DNA of 51,728 nt. It comes from an uncultured Porphyromonadaceae bacterium. GTDB lineage: Bacteria; Bacteroidota; Bacteroidia; Bacteroidales; Muribaculaceae. A model generated the notes under the pieces. It made no database searches. It saw nothing but the letters and a program-made list of their open reading frames with translations, and was not told where the DNA came from. Shown one piece after another: positions 41,913-51,690 of the stretch. The stretch lies in contig CANOLV010000019.1 of the NCBI GenBank assembly GCA_947567425.1, forward strand, positions 1 through 51,728, given 5' to 3'. Numbering within the stretch: position 1 is the first letter of the stretch; each line of letters starts with the position of its first letter. The position numbers and the translations under genes are program-made.

Positions 41913-44477
41913 TTAAGGTTCAATAACCGTGACACCGTACAAATTCAAATCTTTTGACGAACCGCCTACCGATATGACATATTCCCCCTCGGGTGTTACA
42001 AATGAGGATGTTTCGTCGTTCCAATAGCGAAGCTGCTTCTTATCAACCGGGATAGATACTCTTCGAGATTCACCTTTTTTGAGTGATACACGTTTAAATC
42101 CTTTCAATTCACGTTCAGGTGCAATACCGCCATATTCCGGCATGTTGACATAAACTTGGGACACTTCGTCACCGTCATACTTTCCCGTATTCTTCAACGT
42201 GAACGACACATCGAGCTTATCACCGGCATCCTTGACCTTAATGTCGCTGTATTTGAATTTTGTATAGCTTAGCCCATATCCGAACGGATACAGCACATCG
42301 CCTTTAAAATACTTGTAAGTACGGTTGTTGGTTATGTCATAGTCATCAAATGCAGGCAGATCGGCTATTGACTTATAGAACGTCAGCGGAAGCCTGCCGG
42401 CAGGGTTATAATCTCCGAACAAGACTTCGGCCACAGCCGTGCCACCTTGCTCTCCCGGGTACCAGACATCCACTATTGCCGGCAGATTGTCATCCTCCCA
42501 ATTGACAGCAAGCGAACTTCCGGCCACGAGCACAAGCACAATGTTAGGATTCACCTTATATATCTCCTTAAGAAACTCCTGTTGGTCGGCAGGAAGTTCG
42601 ATAGACGTCCTGTCCTGTCCCTCCCTCTCGATCGATTTGTTTATGCCCATCACGGCCACCACCAGATCGCTCTCAGCCACCGCCGCTCCGGCATCGCCAT
42701 AAAGACCGAGGCGCGTAGACCGCTCGACCTTAGGCACTCTCCACTTCAATCGATTGACGGCATAATCGCGGTTATCGTAGTATTCGGCTTTCAAGTCATA
42801 ATCACGGCCGGCTTCAAGATACACAGTGGCGGAATCCGTTCTGACGGCATGCCCTCTCCAACTGTCGATGATCTCCTTACCGTCTATACTCAGGCGGGCG
42901 CCATCGTCGCTCGTCAGATTAAACACATATTCTCCCGACACCACCGGACGTAATTTGCCGGTCCATCTCACGGATAGAGGTGACTTAGGCAGGAATGGAT
43001 CCGGAGCCTGATTGACAGGTTCGAAATTAATCCAATTCTCCATCCGGACTTTAGGTTCGCCCTCCAGCTTAGTTCCTTCAAAATATTCGGCTTTCAGCCC
43101 TTCTGGGAAATTGTCGCCCTCGATAAGCTCCATTCCGTCAGCGGCCGATACCCATGGCGCATACATAACTTCAACTCCGTCACCGGCACGTCTGCGAATT
43201 CCCTCAAGTATGGACACCGGCTCATTGACCGGGGCACCACTGTAATCGCCGAACTCACACTGTCCGGCATTAATACCGACCACAGCTATCTTCTTTACTT
43301 TCTTAGTATTAATCGGCAATATGTTTCCGCTGTTTTTAAGCAACACTATACCCTCGCGCGCTGACTGCAATGCAAGTTCCTGATGCCCGGCACATCCTAT
43401 CACGGATTCCGGAATCTTAGTATATGGATTGTCAGCTCCGCCTCCGGCATCAAAAAGTCCAAGACGCATACGTGCAGTCAGCACACGGCTGGCCGCGGAA
43501 TCAATATCGGCATCGGTCACCATATACGCCTTATAGGCATTCAGCAACGGTTGGTCATAAACATCGTCGCCGCATTCAAGGTCAAGACCCGCCTTGATCG
43601 ACAGAGTGGCGGCGGCCTCCTTGGTCTTGACATATTTATGCCCCGACAGAAGCAACGAAGGACCGCCGCAGTCAGACACCACATATCCATCAAATCCCCA
43701 GTCGTCACGGAGCACATGGGTCAGCAACCAAGGATTGCATGTACACGGCACATTATTCACAGCATTATAGGCCGACATTATCGACGCGGCTTTTCCCTCG
43801 CGGACGCACTGCTCGAAAGCCGGCAGATAATATTCACGAAGCTGCTTTTCTGAAATCTGCGGATTACATTCAAATCGGTTGTGCTCCTCATTGTTTGCCG
43901 CAAAGTGCTTTGGAGTCGACACTACTTTAAGATAACGTGGATCGTCGCCTTGAAGCCCTTTGACAAATGCTGTGCCCATCACCCCAGATAGGAATGGATC
44001 CTCACCATAAGTTTCCGGTGTCCTTCCCCAACGGGGATCGCGGGCCATATTGACAGTAGGCGACCAAAATGTCAGGACATCGCTGAACTGCTCCTTCTGA
44101 AGCGCACCTTGTTCGAGCTGATTCCAACGCGCACGCGCTTCGTCGGATATGGCAGTCGACACGCTTTTCAACAATTCCGGATTCCAGGAAGAAGCTAATG
44201 ATATGGCTTGAGGAAACACAGTGAACCTGCCCGGCCTTACAACTCCATGCAACGCCTCGTTGCCATGATAATATTTGGGTATTCCGAGCCTCGGTATGCC
44301 AGGGGAAGTCGCCCTGAGCAAACTTATTTTCTCTTCTATGGTCAATCTGCCAAGCAGATCGTCGACACGCTCCTTTATCGGCGCGGATTCATCCAGATAA
44401 AGCGGTGTCTGCGCAAGTGCGCTTCCTGCGCACACTGAAAGAATTGCGGAGAGAATGATCGGTTTGTATTTTAGCAT
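41913..44477 (-). CDS. GH3 glycoside hydrolase with PA14 insertion, exported
   Basis: The 854-residue protein has a signal peptide (MLKYKPIILSAILSVCAGSA), a GH3 N-terminal TIM barrel with GYVVSDCGGP (nucleophile Asp near residue 270), and a C-terminal sandwich domain. A PA14-like domain (about residues 455-595: GLKAEYFEGTKLEGEPKVRM, YVFNLTSDDGARLSIDGKEI) is inserted into the latter, and a fibronectin-III-like domain follows (FKYSDIKVKDAGDKLDVSFT). The SDC context resembles beta-xylosidase/beta-glucosidase members. It leads a three-gene operon with GH38 and the unassigned barrel. The minus-strand -7-like TAACTTTA lies at 44497-44504, before the start at 44477. Confidence 0.9.
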   Translation of the reverse strand: MLKYKPIILSAILSVCAGSALAQTPLYLDESAPIKERVDDLLGRLTIEEKISLLRATSPGIPRLGIPKYYHGNEALHGVVRPGRFTVFPQAISLASSWNPELLKSVSTAISDEARARWNQLEQGALQKEQFSDVLTFWSPTVNMARDPRWGRTPETYGEDPFLSGVMGTAFVKGLQGDDPRYLKVVSTPKHFAANNEEHNRFECNPQISEKQLREYYLPAFEQCVREGKAASIMSAYNAVNNVPCTCNPWLLTHVLRDDWGFDGYVVSDCGGPSLLLSGHKYVKTKEAAATLSIKAGLDLECGDDVYDQPLLNAYKAYMVTDADIDSAASRVLTARMRLGLFDAGGGADNPYTKIPESVIGCAGHQELALQSAREGIVLLKNSGNILPINTKKVKKIAVVGINAGQCEFGDYSGAPVNEPVSILEGIRRRAGDGVEVMYAPWVSAADGMELIEGDNFPEGLKAEYFEGTKLEGEPKVRMENWINFEPVNQAPDPFLPKSPLSVRWTGKLRPVVSGEYVFNLTSDDGARLSIDGKEIIDSWRGHAVRTDSATVYLEAGRDYDLKAEYYDNRDYAVNRLKWRVPKVERSTRLGLYGDAGAAVAESDLVVAVMGINKSIEREGQDRTSIELPADQQEFLKEIYKVNPNIVLVLVAGSSLAVNWEDDNLPAIVDVWYPGEQGGTAVAEVLFGDYNPAGRLPLTFYKSIADLPAFDDYDITNNRTYKYFKGDVLYPFGYGLSYTKFKYSDIKVKDAGDKLDVSFTLKNTGKYDGDEVSQVYVNMPEYGGIAPERELKGFKRVSLKKGESRRVSIPVDKKQLRYWNDETSSFVTPEGEYVISVGGSSKDLNLYGVTVIEP

Positions 44478-44697
44478 GATTTGTCTGGTAATTACTTAAA
44501 GTTAAATATTTTTGATTTATGCAAATTTATGCGGGAGCACTAAATTAATTGTTAACAGAAGCATTAATAACATCTTAATTTCTATGCCAACGGTATTTAG
44601 GACATTAAAACAGATGATTATTTACAGGATTTCACTTGATCAACGACCATTTCTTAATCACGGCTGCGATATCCCCATCATATATCAATCCTGACTT

Positions 44698-44713
44698 TGG
44701 CATAGATTTTGCA
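44698..44713 (+). promoter_or_regulatory. Sigma-54-like promoter motif upstream of clpB
   Basis: TGGCATAGATTTTGCA has the -24/-12 layout of sigma-54 promoters: GG and GC separated by 10 bases, with TTGC at the -12. It lies 115 bp before the clpB start. It could be chance. The rest of the 350-bp gap 44478-44827 is AT-rich; it also holds a 23-bp near-repeat at 44733-44755 and the GH3 promoter at the left end. Confidence 0.35.
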
Positions 44714-44827
44714 CCTTTAAACGTATAGCGATAAAAATTTTTAGCGGGCACTAACATTATTCGCCCATCATGTGTTTTAAGAACAGATAAGTTAAATTTT
44801 AAAATAAATACTCAATATACTCATATT

Positions 44828-47416
44828 ATGAATTTCAACAACTTTACCATTAAATCGCAGGAAGCCATTCAAAAAGCCGTTGAAATAGCAAAAGGTGCCG
44901 GCAACCAAGCCATTGAGCCGGTCCATCTTCTCAAAGGGCTTATGACTGAAGGCGATTCGTTGATGCAGTTCATCTTCCAAAAAGTTGGGGCAAATATCAA
45001 TTCGGTCAATTCATCGATCGACCGTGCCATTGATTCTGAACCTAAAGTATCGGGCGGTGAGCCGTATCTCAGCCGTACATCCAATGATGTTCTTCAAAAG
45101 GCTTTGGACGTAGCCAAGAAGCAAGGCGACCAATACGTCGCAGTAGAGGCTATGCTCCTCGCCCTGTTTGCTGTCAAGTCGCAGGCATCGCAGATTCTCA
45201 AAGATGCCGGATTGACCGAACACGAACTCTCTTCGGCTATCGAAGAGCTTCGTAAAGGCAAAAAAGCGAACGATCAGAGCGCAGAAGACACCTACAATGC
45301 CCTGAGCAAGTATGCCATCAATCTTAATGAGCAGGCCCGTTCGGGAAAACTCGATCCTGTCATCGGGCGAGACGACGAGATCAGGCGCGTGCTTCAGATA
45401 CTTAGCCGCAGGACAAAGAACAATCCTATGCTTATCGGAGAACCCGGCACAGGAAAAACAGCCATAGCAGAAGGCCTTGCCCATCGAATCGTCAGAGGCG
45501 ACGTGCCCGAAAATCTTAAAGGCAAGCAGATATATTCCCTCGACATGGGCGCACTTGTGGCAGGTGCTAAATATAAAGGCGAATTTGAAGAGCGCTTGAA
45601 AGCAATCGTCAATGAGGTGACCCAGGCCGACGGTGACATAATCCTGTTCATCGACGAGATCCACACCCTCGTAGGAGCGGGAAAGGGTGAAGGAGCCATG
45701 GATGCCGCAAATATACTGAAGCCGGCATTGGCCAGAGGCGAGCTTCGTAGCATTGGTGCCACCACACTCGATGAGTACCAAAAGTATTTCGAAAAAGACA
45801 AGGCTCTTGAACGACGCTTCCAAAAGGTAATGGTCAATGAACCGGACGAGATGAGCGCCATATCCATATTGCGAGGACTTAAGGAACGCTACGAGAACCA
45901 TCATCAGGTGCGCATACGCGACGAGGCCATCATAGCCGCCGTACAGCTGTCGGAACGTTATATCACTGACCGATTCCTCCCCGACAAAGCCATCGACCTT
46001 GTAGACGAAGCGGCATCCAAGCTCAGAATCGAGCGTGACAGCGTGCCGCAGGCTCTTGACGAAATAACGCGAAAGATAGCCCAGCTCGAAATCGAGCGTG
46101 AGGCCATCAAGCGCGAGGGCGACAAGGTGAAAATCAAGGATCTGGAGAAGGAACTCGCCGACCTGCGCGACCTCGAGAAGGACTTCAAGGCCAAATGGGA
46201 ATCACAAAAAGAACTTATCAATAGGATTCAGCAGAATAAGATCGACATCGAACAGCTCAAGTTTGAAGCCGAAAAAGCAGAACGCGAAGGTGATTATGCC
46301 AAAGTGGCAGAAATACGCTACTCCAAAATTCAGGAGAAAGAACAGGAAAATGTCAAAGTTCAGGAGCAACTGAAGCAGATGCAAGGCGACAAATCGCTCA
46401 TCAAGGAGGAAGTAGACGCCGACGACATTGCCGATGTCGTGTCAAGATGGACCGGTATTCCTGTGACGAAAATGGTGCAGAGCGAGAAGGAGAAGCTGCT
46501 ACACCTCGAAGAGGAACTACACCGCCGCGTAGTCGGTCAGGAGGAAGCCATCCGCGCCATTGCCGATGCTGTGCGCAGAAGCCGTGCCGGACTTAACGAT
46601 CCACGCCGTCCCATCGGTTCATTCATATTCTTGGGAACTACAGGTGTCGGAAAGACCGAACTTGCCAAGGCCCTGGCAGAATATCTCTTTGACGACGAGA
46701 ACATGATGACCAGAATAGATATGAGCGAATATCAGGAGAAGCATACCGTGAGCCGACTTGTCGGAGCGCCTCCGGGATATGTAGGCTACGACGAAGGTGG
46801 ACAGCTGACAGAAGCCGTGCGCCGCAAACCCTACTCAGTAGTCCTGTTTGACGAAATTGAGAAAGCGCATCCCGACGTATTCAACATACTCCTGCAAGTG
46901 CTTGACGACGGACGTCTTACCGACAACAAAGGTCGTCTTGTCAACTTTAAGAACACCATCATAATAATGACGTCAAACATGGGGTCGCAAGTAATCCGAG
47001 AGAATTTCGCCAATATCTCCGAAGATAACCGCGACGAGACCATTGAAAAGACCAAAGAAGAGGTGCTTGAAATGCTTAAGCAGACCATCCGGCCTGAATT
47101 CCTGAACCGTATCGACGAGATCATTATGTTCACTCCGCTGAACGAACGTGAAATCGAAGAAATAGTAGGAATCCAAGTAAATGGAATCAAGAAGATGCTT
47201 GCCAAAAACGGTGTCACTCTTGACATTACTCCGGAAGCCCTGTCTTATCTGGCCAAGGAGGGATACAATCCTGAATTCGGCGCACGGCCTGTCAAGAGGG
47301 TACTCCAGCGCATGGTGCTCAACCGTCTATCCAAGGACATATTGGCTCAAAAGGTTGACAGAGAGCACCCCATAATCATCGACTGCAAGGACGACGAACT
47401 GATTTTCAGAAATTAA
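44828..47416 (+). CDS. clpB: ATP-dependent chaperone ClpB
   Basis: The 862-residue protein has the full ClpB build: an N-terminal repeat domain (residues 1-145), a first AAA+ module with Walker [10 protein letters not shown] and Walker [21 protein letters not shown], a middle coiled coil (about 405-530, rich in Glu/Lys), and a second AAA+ module with [16 protein letters not shown] and [14 protein letters not shown]. It disaggregates heat-damaged proteins with DnaK. It lacks the P-loop-proximal IGF motif of ClpA/ClpX that binds ClpP, as expected for ClpB. Its upstream region has a sigma-54-like motif but no CIRCE element was seen. Confidence 0.96.
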   Translation: MNFNNFTIKSQEAIQKAVEIAKGAGNQAIEPVHLLKGLMTEGDSLMQFIFQKVGANINSVNSSIDRAIDSEPKVSGGEPYLSRTSNDVLQKALDVAKKQGDQYVAVEAMLLALFAVKSQASQILKDAGLTEHELSSAIEELRKGKKANDQSAEDTYNALSKYAINLNEQARSGKLDPVIGRDDEIRRVLQILSRRTKNNPMLIGEPGTGKTAIAEGLAHRIVRGDVPENLKGKQIYSLDMGALVAGAKYKGEFEERLKAIVNEVTQADGDIILFIDEIHTLVGAGKGEGAMDAANILKPALARGELRSIGATTLDEYQKYFEKDKALERRFQKVMVNEPDEMSAISILRGLKERYENHHQVRIRDEAIIAAVQLSERYITDRFLPDKAIDLVDEAASKLRIERDSVPQALDEITRKIAQLEIEREAIKREGDKVKIKDLEKELADLRDLEKDFKAKWESQKELINRIQQNKIDIEQLKFEAEKAEREGDYAKVAEIRYSKIQEKEQENVKVQEQLKQMQGDKSLIKEEVDADDIADVVSRWTGIPVTKMVQSEKEKLLHLEEELHRRVVGQEEAIRAIADAVRRSRAGLNDPRRPIGSFIFLGTTGVGKTELAKALAEYLFDDENMMTRIDMSEYQEKHTVSRLVGAPPGYVGYDEGGQLTEAVRRKPYSVVLFDEIEKAHPDVFNILLQVLDDGRLTDNKGRLVNFKNTIIIMTSNMGSQVIRENFANISEDNRDETIEKTKEEVLEMLKQTIRPEFLNRIDEIIMFTPLNEREIEEIVGIQVNGIKKMLAKNGVTLDITPEALSYLAKEGYNPEFGARPVKRVLQRMVLNRLSKDILAQKVDREHPIIIDCKDDELIFRN

Positions 47417-47442
47417 TCTTCTTTAATCTATAACCTTCCCTG

Positions 47443-47498
47443 ATAAGGAGGAGCATCGGCCGATAAGGGCCCTGCTCCTCCTTATACATATTTTATAC
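47443..47498 (+). terminator. Terminator after clpB
   Basis: ATAAGGAGGAGCA (47443-47455) pairs with TGCTCCTCCTTAT (47473-47485), a perfect 13-bp stem, followed by a T-rich stretch ACATATTTTATA. Confidence 0.85.
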
Positions 47499-47530
47499 CC
47501 TGCCGTGACCGCCGTGTCGTAATTTCTGCC

Positions 47531-47538
47531 TATCTTTG
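47531..47538 (+). promoter_or_regulatory. -7 element of the restriction-modification operon
   Basis: TATCTTTG matches TAnnTTTG and lies 55 bp before the methylase start. Confidence 0.5.
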
Positions 47539-47593
47539 TAGTCAAGTTTATAACCGCAAACAGACATTTTTCACACTCAGGTTTCACTACGAC

Positions 47594-48802
47594 ATGGCTA
47601 ACGCTTTAATTAAAGCTATCTTTGATGGCAAAGACCGCATCGGGACCAACGGTTTACCTAATTGCAACAGCAGGGATCAGATGATTCTGGATATGGCAGA
47701 ATTAAGCCATTATATCCAGGCTTCCCCGGCCAATCCCCGCAACAAAAAGGTAGAGAAGACTCTTGATTCGATGGGACTCTGCGACGAGACATCCGGCCTC
47801 TTCGTAAAAAATCTGATCGACCATATCGCCCATCCGCCATTTCCGTCAAGAACGAGAGCCAGATTCAGGTTTATCGACCTCTTTGCCGGCATAGGTGGAT
47901 TCCGTATAGCAATGCAGAATTTGGGAGGACGGTGTGTGTTCTCTTCCGAGTGGGACACCGATGCCCAAAAGACATATTTCAATAATTTCGGAGAAGTTCC
48001 GTTCGGCGACATCACAGATCCGGCCATAAAGAAGCGGATTCCGAAAACATTCGACGTTCTATGCGCAGGATTTCCTTGCCAGGCATTTTCTATAGCCGGC
48101 TATCGACGAGGATTCAACGATACGAGAGGCACGCTTTTCTTTGACGTGGCAACGATACTGCGCGATCATCGTCCCAAAGCATTTTTCCTCGAAAATGTAA
48201 AGAACCTGAAGTCCCACGACAACGGACGTACCTACGAAGTGATCGAAACGACATTGAAGGACTTGGGCTACGTGGTGCACTCGCAGGTGCTCAACTCAAT
48301 GACCCACGCAGACATTCCACAAAACCGTGAGCGTATATTCATAGTGGGGTTCGACCCGGCACAGGTTCCGGGACATGCCAGGTTCAGATTTCCGGAGAAA
48401 ATAGAACTCACACACAGCATCCATGACTGCATCGACTATACTGTCATGGACGAGGCTCTTTATTACCGGGATGGCCACCGCTATTACCCATATCTCATTG
48501 AAGCCATGACTAATCCGGACACAGTCTATCAGTGGAGGCGCCAATACGTAAGGGAAAACCAGTCAAACGTTTGCCCTACCCTTACAGCCAATATGGGCAT
48601 GGGTGGACACAATGTCCCGCTGATAATCACTAATGATGGTTTCAGAAAATTAACGCCTAAAGAATGTCTGAATTTCCAAGGATATCCTGCGGAATATGCC
48701 TTCCCGGATATCGCCGCGAGCAAATGCTATAAACAAGCCGGCAACTCCGTGACTGTACCTCTCATACAGCGCGTGGCCAATAACATAATCGAATTGCTAT
48801 GA
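47594..48802 (+). CDS. DNA (cytosine-5-)-methyltransferase of a type II system
   Basis: The 402-residue protein has an N-terminal extension of about 90 residues, then C5-methylase motifs: I FIDLFAGIGGFRIA, IV GFPCQAFSIAGYRRGF with the catalytic Cys, VI FFLENVKNL, VIII ADIPQNRERIFIVG and X YKQAGNSVTVP. The variable region between VIII and IX carries target recognition. It protects the host from the partner nuclease; its stop overlaps the nuclease start by 4 bp (ATGA). The N-terminal part (ILDMAELSHYIQASPANPRN) has a helical, regulator-like look, but its role is unknown. Confidence 0.92.
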   Translation: MANALIKAIFDGKDRIGTNGLPNCNSRDQMILDMAELSHYIQASPANPRNKKVEKTLDSMGLCDETSGLFVKNLIDHIAHPPFPSRTRARFRFIDLFAGIGGFRIAMQNLGGRCVFSSEWDTDAQKTYFNNFGEVPFGDITDPAIKKRIPKTFDVLCAGFPCQAFSIAGYRRGFNDTRGTLFFDVATILRDHRPKAFFLENVKNLKSHDNGRTYEVIETTLKDLGYVVHSQVLNSMTHADIPQNRERIFIVGFDPAQVPGHARFRFPEKIELTHSIHDCIDYTVMDEALYYRDGHRYYPYLIEAMTNPDTVYQWRRQYVRENQSNVCPTLTANMGMGGHNVPLIITNDGFRKLTPKECLNFQGYPAEYAFPDIAASKCYKQAGNSVTVPLIQRVANNIIELL

Positions 48803-49953
48803 CCGATTTTGAATCTGAATGGACTGATAATGGTCCCTACCTGAAAATGCTCGGCTTGATCGGCTCATTGTCAAATCTGTTTTCGGAATCAAGAATCCCT
48901 TTTATCCACTATCGCGTGACTGAGAATCTGTTCTGCAAATACTTCAATGCAGAGAATCTGTCGCGCACCGATACAGCCTATGATGCCCGTATAGGCAATG
49001 TAGGATTCGGAATCAAGACATTCCAGCTGAAGTCGGCCAGCAACTCCTCGATTGAAAAAATTGCCGAGTTCAATGCTTTGTCTCCCGAGCTTCGGCAGCT
49101 TTCCGGCAAAGAACTGGCCTTAAGGCTCGCACATTACCGCAATGAGCGCATGGCTGTAGCGAATAGGCTATATGAGATCAACCGCCAGATATACCATGTG
49201 ATCGGTCGTCGGGAGGGCAAACTGACGATATTCAATTCCCCTTACGATCCCGTAAATATAGCGGCTATACACGACATACGCGAAAATGCCCAAAGTCTGA
49301 GGTTCAAGGATGATAGGCATGAATATACGTTCAATAAGAGCAAATCTGTATTGATGAAGCGTTTTGTGCTTCCCGACAAATTCATCGACATTGACATCGA
49401 TATAATATCGGACCCATACAGTGTTCTGGAAAGTCTTCTCACAGACACCCGGGACAATTCCGCCACACGGCAAATTCGTCCGCATGTATTTCTTCCTCTG
49501 TATTCAACCCGTAAAGCGCCGGTCGGCGTAGAAGTCAACGCTTCCGGGAAATGGGTTCCGTTAAAATCCGGACTCAACCAATGGAACGCGGCCGGACGTT
49601 CGAGGGATTTGGATGAAGTGTACATACCGATTCCTTCAGAAGTCCATAAGAATTTACCCGCATTCTTCCCGCCGAGACACACATCGTTCAGCCTAAGGCT
49701 TCCCGACGGAAATGTACTGAAAGCAAAAATATGCCAGACAAACAACAAAGGACTTATGACGAATCCTAACAAAGCCCTCGGCGACTGGATTTTGCGCAAG
49801 GTTCTTGGCCTTTTGCCCGGAGAAATACTGACCATAGGCCGACTTGACACTGCAGGATTTGACTCGGTAGTCGTTTATCGAAACGGCGAGCTGGACTACT
49901 CCATAGATGTCATTAACTCTTCATCCGGACAAGACAATGGATTCCTGGAGTAA
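48799..49953 (+). CDS. Type II restriction endonuclease, NgoFVII-like C-terminal domain
   Basis: The 384-residue protein lies between a C5 methylase and Vsr. The C-terminal part (about 225-370: PVGVEVNASGKWVPLKSGLN, GLMTNPNKALGDWILRKVLG and LDTAGFDSVVVYRNGELDYS) resembles the B3-like DNA-binding domain of NgoFVII/BfiI-type enzymes. The N-terminal part (HYRVTENLFCKYFNAENLSR, DARIGNVGFGIKTF) could be a PD-(D/E)xK-like catalytic core, although a PLD-type core, as in NgoFVII, cannot be excluded. The target sequence is unknown. The role is supported mainly by the operon. It overlaps Vsr by 17 bp. Confidence 0.75.
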   Translation: MTDFESEWTDNGPYLKMLGLIGSLSNLFSESRIPFIHYRVTENLFCKYFNAENLSRTDTAYDARIGNVGFGIKTFQLKSASNSSIEKIAEFNALSPELRQLSGKELALRLAHYRNERMAVANRLYEINRQIYHVIGRREGKLTIFNSPYDPVNIAAIHDIRENAQSLRFKDDRHEYTFNKSKSVLMKRFVLPDKFIDIDIDIISDPYSVLESLLTDTRDNSATRQIRPHVFLPLYSTRKAPVGVEVNASGKWVPLKSGLNQWNAAGRSRDLDEVYIPIPSEVHKNLPAFFPPRHTSFSLRLPDGNVLKAKICQTNNKGLMTNPNKALGDWILRKVLGLLPGEILTIGRLDTAGFDSVVVYRNGELDYSIDVINSSSGQDNGFLE

Positions 49954-50461
49954 AGAGAAGCGTTCGGCATGTATGGCCCGCATAAGAAGCTCCGACACCA
50001 AGCCTGAACTGATCGTAAGAAAATACCTTTATAGCCGCGGATACCGCTATAGGAAGAATGTCAAGCATCTGCCCGGAAGCCCCGACATTGTGCTTAAAAA
50101 GTACGGGATAGCCATATTCATCCACGGATGTTTCTGGCATGGACACGATACACACTTTCACATGCCAAAGTCCAACGTGGACTTTTGGAAACGTAAAATA
50201 GCCCGCAACAAAGAGCGCGATGAAGAAAACCGCAACCAACTTAAACGCATGGGGTGGAATGTGCTGACCGTATGGGAGTGTCAACTGAAGCCCGCCGTCC
50301 GCAAACAGACCTTACTTGAAATCGAATATTTCATCAATCATTCCTATCTTAGCCACAAACGCATCAAAGAGGCTCCCGCTTATTCCATACCATCTGAACG
50401 ACCAGCTGTCGCGGCCGAGCCTGCTACCACCTACGCCACAGACTTGGATAGCAAAAAATAA
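49937..50461 (+). CDS. vsr: Very short patch repair endonuclease
   Basis: The 174-residue protein matches Vsr: MDSWSKEKRSACMARIRSSD, then TKPELIVRKYLYSRGYRYRK, the catalytic SPDIVLKKYGIAIFIHGCFW followed by HGHD, and WNVLTVWECQL. Vsr nicks DNA at T:G mismatches that arise from 5-methylcytosine deamination and so limits mutation at the methylase site. The ATG at 49937 fits the family start; an upstream in-frame ATG would add ten residues. The C-terminal 25 residues after FINHSYLSHKRI are extra and low in similarity. Confidence 0.93.
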   Translation: MDSWSKEKRSACMARIRSSDTKPELIVRKYLYSRGYRYRKNVKHLPGSPDIVLKKYGIAIFIHGCFWHGHDTHFHMPKSNVDFWKRKIARNKERDEENRNQLKRMGWNVLTVWECQLKPAVRKQTLLEIEYFINHSYLSHKRIKEAPAYSIPSERPAVAAEPATTYATDLDSKK

Positions 50462-50546
50462 TTTTTATATCCAAGCTCCTATTGACAGCAATCCAAATGC
50501 ATCAGAGATTGTTATATAGTAAAATACATATTGACAATTTTACGAC

Positions 50547-50993
50547 ATGAAAAAATTACTACTTACACTACTGCTCATTCTCACCACGGCAGGAATGGCC
50601 AATGCTTTTGACAAATACACTATTAACCGTGACGAACTTCCCCAAAAAGCCCAGGACTTCATATCAGAATATTTCCCTAAAGCTAAAATCGGAATGATAA
50701 AGGTCGACAAGCATCTACTTAAAAAGACCGACTATGATGTCAGGCTTGTCAACGGACCCACCATCGAATTCATCAATTCCGGCATATGGACTGAAGTCGA
50801 CTGTAAAAGCCGCGAAGTGCCTCAAGGAATCATAATGAAGCCTATAAGGAACTATGTGGCCAAAACATTCTCAGATGTCAAGATTGTAAAAATTGAGAAA
50901 AAGTCTTCCGGATATGAAGTCAAGCTGTCCGATGGAGTTGAACTTAAATTCAATCTGGTAGGACAGTTCAAAAGCGTTAAAATGGATGACTGA
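50547..50993 (+). CDS. PepSY-like domain exported protein
   Basis: The 148-residue protein has a signal peptide (MKKLLLTLLLILTTAGMANA). The mature part contains two related repeats (about 25-80 and 88-145) of the PepSY-like type found in Bacteroidota: LPQKAQDFISEYFPKAKIGM with TIEFINSGIWTEVDC, and MKPIRNYVAKTFSDVKIVKI with VELKFNLVGQFKSVKM. It is probably periplasmic. These proteins have been linked to protease inhibition or envelope stress, but no function is shown for this one. Confidence 0.82.
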   Translation: MKKLLLTLLLILTTAGMANAFDKYTINRDELPQKAQDFISEYFPKAKIGMIKVDKHLLKKTDYDVRLVNGPTIEFINSGIWTEVDCKSREVPQGIIMKPIRNYVAKTFSDVKIVKIEKKSSGYEVKLSDGVELKFNLVGQFKSVKMDD

Positions 50994-51624
50994 GACACAT
51001 GATCATTAAAAGTTGCCCGCTCCTCCCTTCAAACAGGGAGGAACCGGACTAAAGCCAAAAGGCATGATTTGTGATTCTAAAGATAGTTTGTCTTATAGCG
51101 ATTTAAAGTGCCGTATTAATTTATTTCGATGAGATAATTAATACTGCGCTTTTCCGTCATCTTTCGCTTCACAGCGCAAGAAATGTCGGAGTTGCCTTTT
51201 CTTAGTCCGATCATATAATATTTGCGTAGTAACGTAATCAATCAGTCTAAAAATAGACAACATAGTCTCTATTCTGGCACAAAATTACACATTTTTATGA
51301 TATTAGCCAAAAAACATCAACCAAACTTCCGATTTTAACTTTTGCCTATTCCAGCCCAATCTTCGTATAAGCCAACGACTCAAACCTTTAGAGCACATAA
51401 ACGTCATTTAAGCAACTTACAATAGATCTTAATATAACATATACCATGATTTTCCGGTATGCAATTTGGGGTATGTGAAGCCGAGGACTTCACTCTTGGG
51501 GGAAAATTTTTTGCGTAGGGCGCACATTTTTTTAGACATTTCTTGCAAGGCAAAAGATGTCCGGTTGATATAATGGGGTTATCCTCACAATCCGCATGTC
51601 CGGAACTTGTCCGACCTTTAAACC
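50994..51624. other. Non-coding region after the PepSY-like gene
   Basis: No convincing gene was seen. The region holds a TCCTCCCT/AGGGAGGA hairpin (51021-51042) without a T tract, an inverted repeat GTATTAAT/ATTAATAC (51113-51120 and 51137-51144), a GTGAAG/CTTCAC hairpin (51475-51493) and three TGTCCG copies between 51550 and 51620. It is AT-rich. Confidence 0.5.
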
Positions 51625-51675
51625 ATAAAGTCCCGCTAATTCATTAATTAGCAGGACTTTATGCATGTTTTTTTT
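51625..51675. terminator. Strong hairpin next to the tRNA-Ser-like end
   Basis: ATAAAGTCC (51625-51633) pairs with GGACTTTAT (51654-51662), and inside it GCTAAT (51635-51640) pairs with ATTAGC (51647-51652), with one C/A mismatch between stems. A run of T follows at 51668-51675, which makes it a terminator for plus-strand transcription. Confidence 0.6.
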
Positions 51676-51690
51676 GGCGGAGAGAGAGGG
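51675..51690 (-). other. 16-bp match to a tRNA-Ser 3' end, possible attachment site
   Basis: On the minus strand CCCTCTCTCTCCGCCA equals the 3' end of many Bacteroidota tRNA-Ser genes (acceptor strand, discriminator G, encoded CCA). The bases before it (GTGAGTTATTCTTT) do not form a T arm, so no intact tRNA is present. Short 3' tRNA fragments of this type are typical of integration scars. The match is from memory. Confidence 0.4.

Noticed and set aside
41900-41935. GTG start for the GH38 gene
   Set aside because: It lies within the GH3 coding region, and the signal peptide begins at the ATG at 41899.
45011-45904. Minus-strand open frame of nearly 300 codons inside clpB
   Set aside because: clpB is certain here and the opposite frame shows no domain or start signal.
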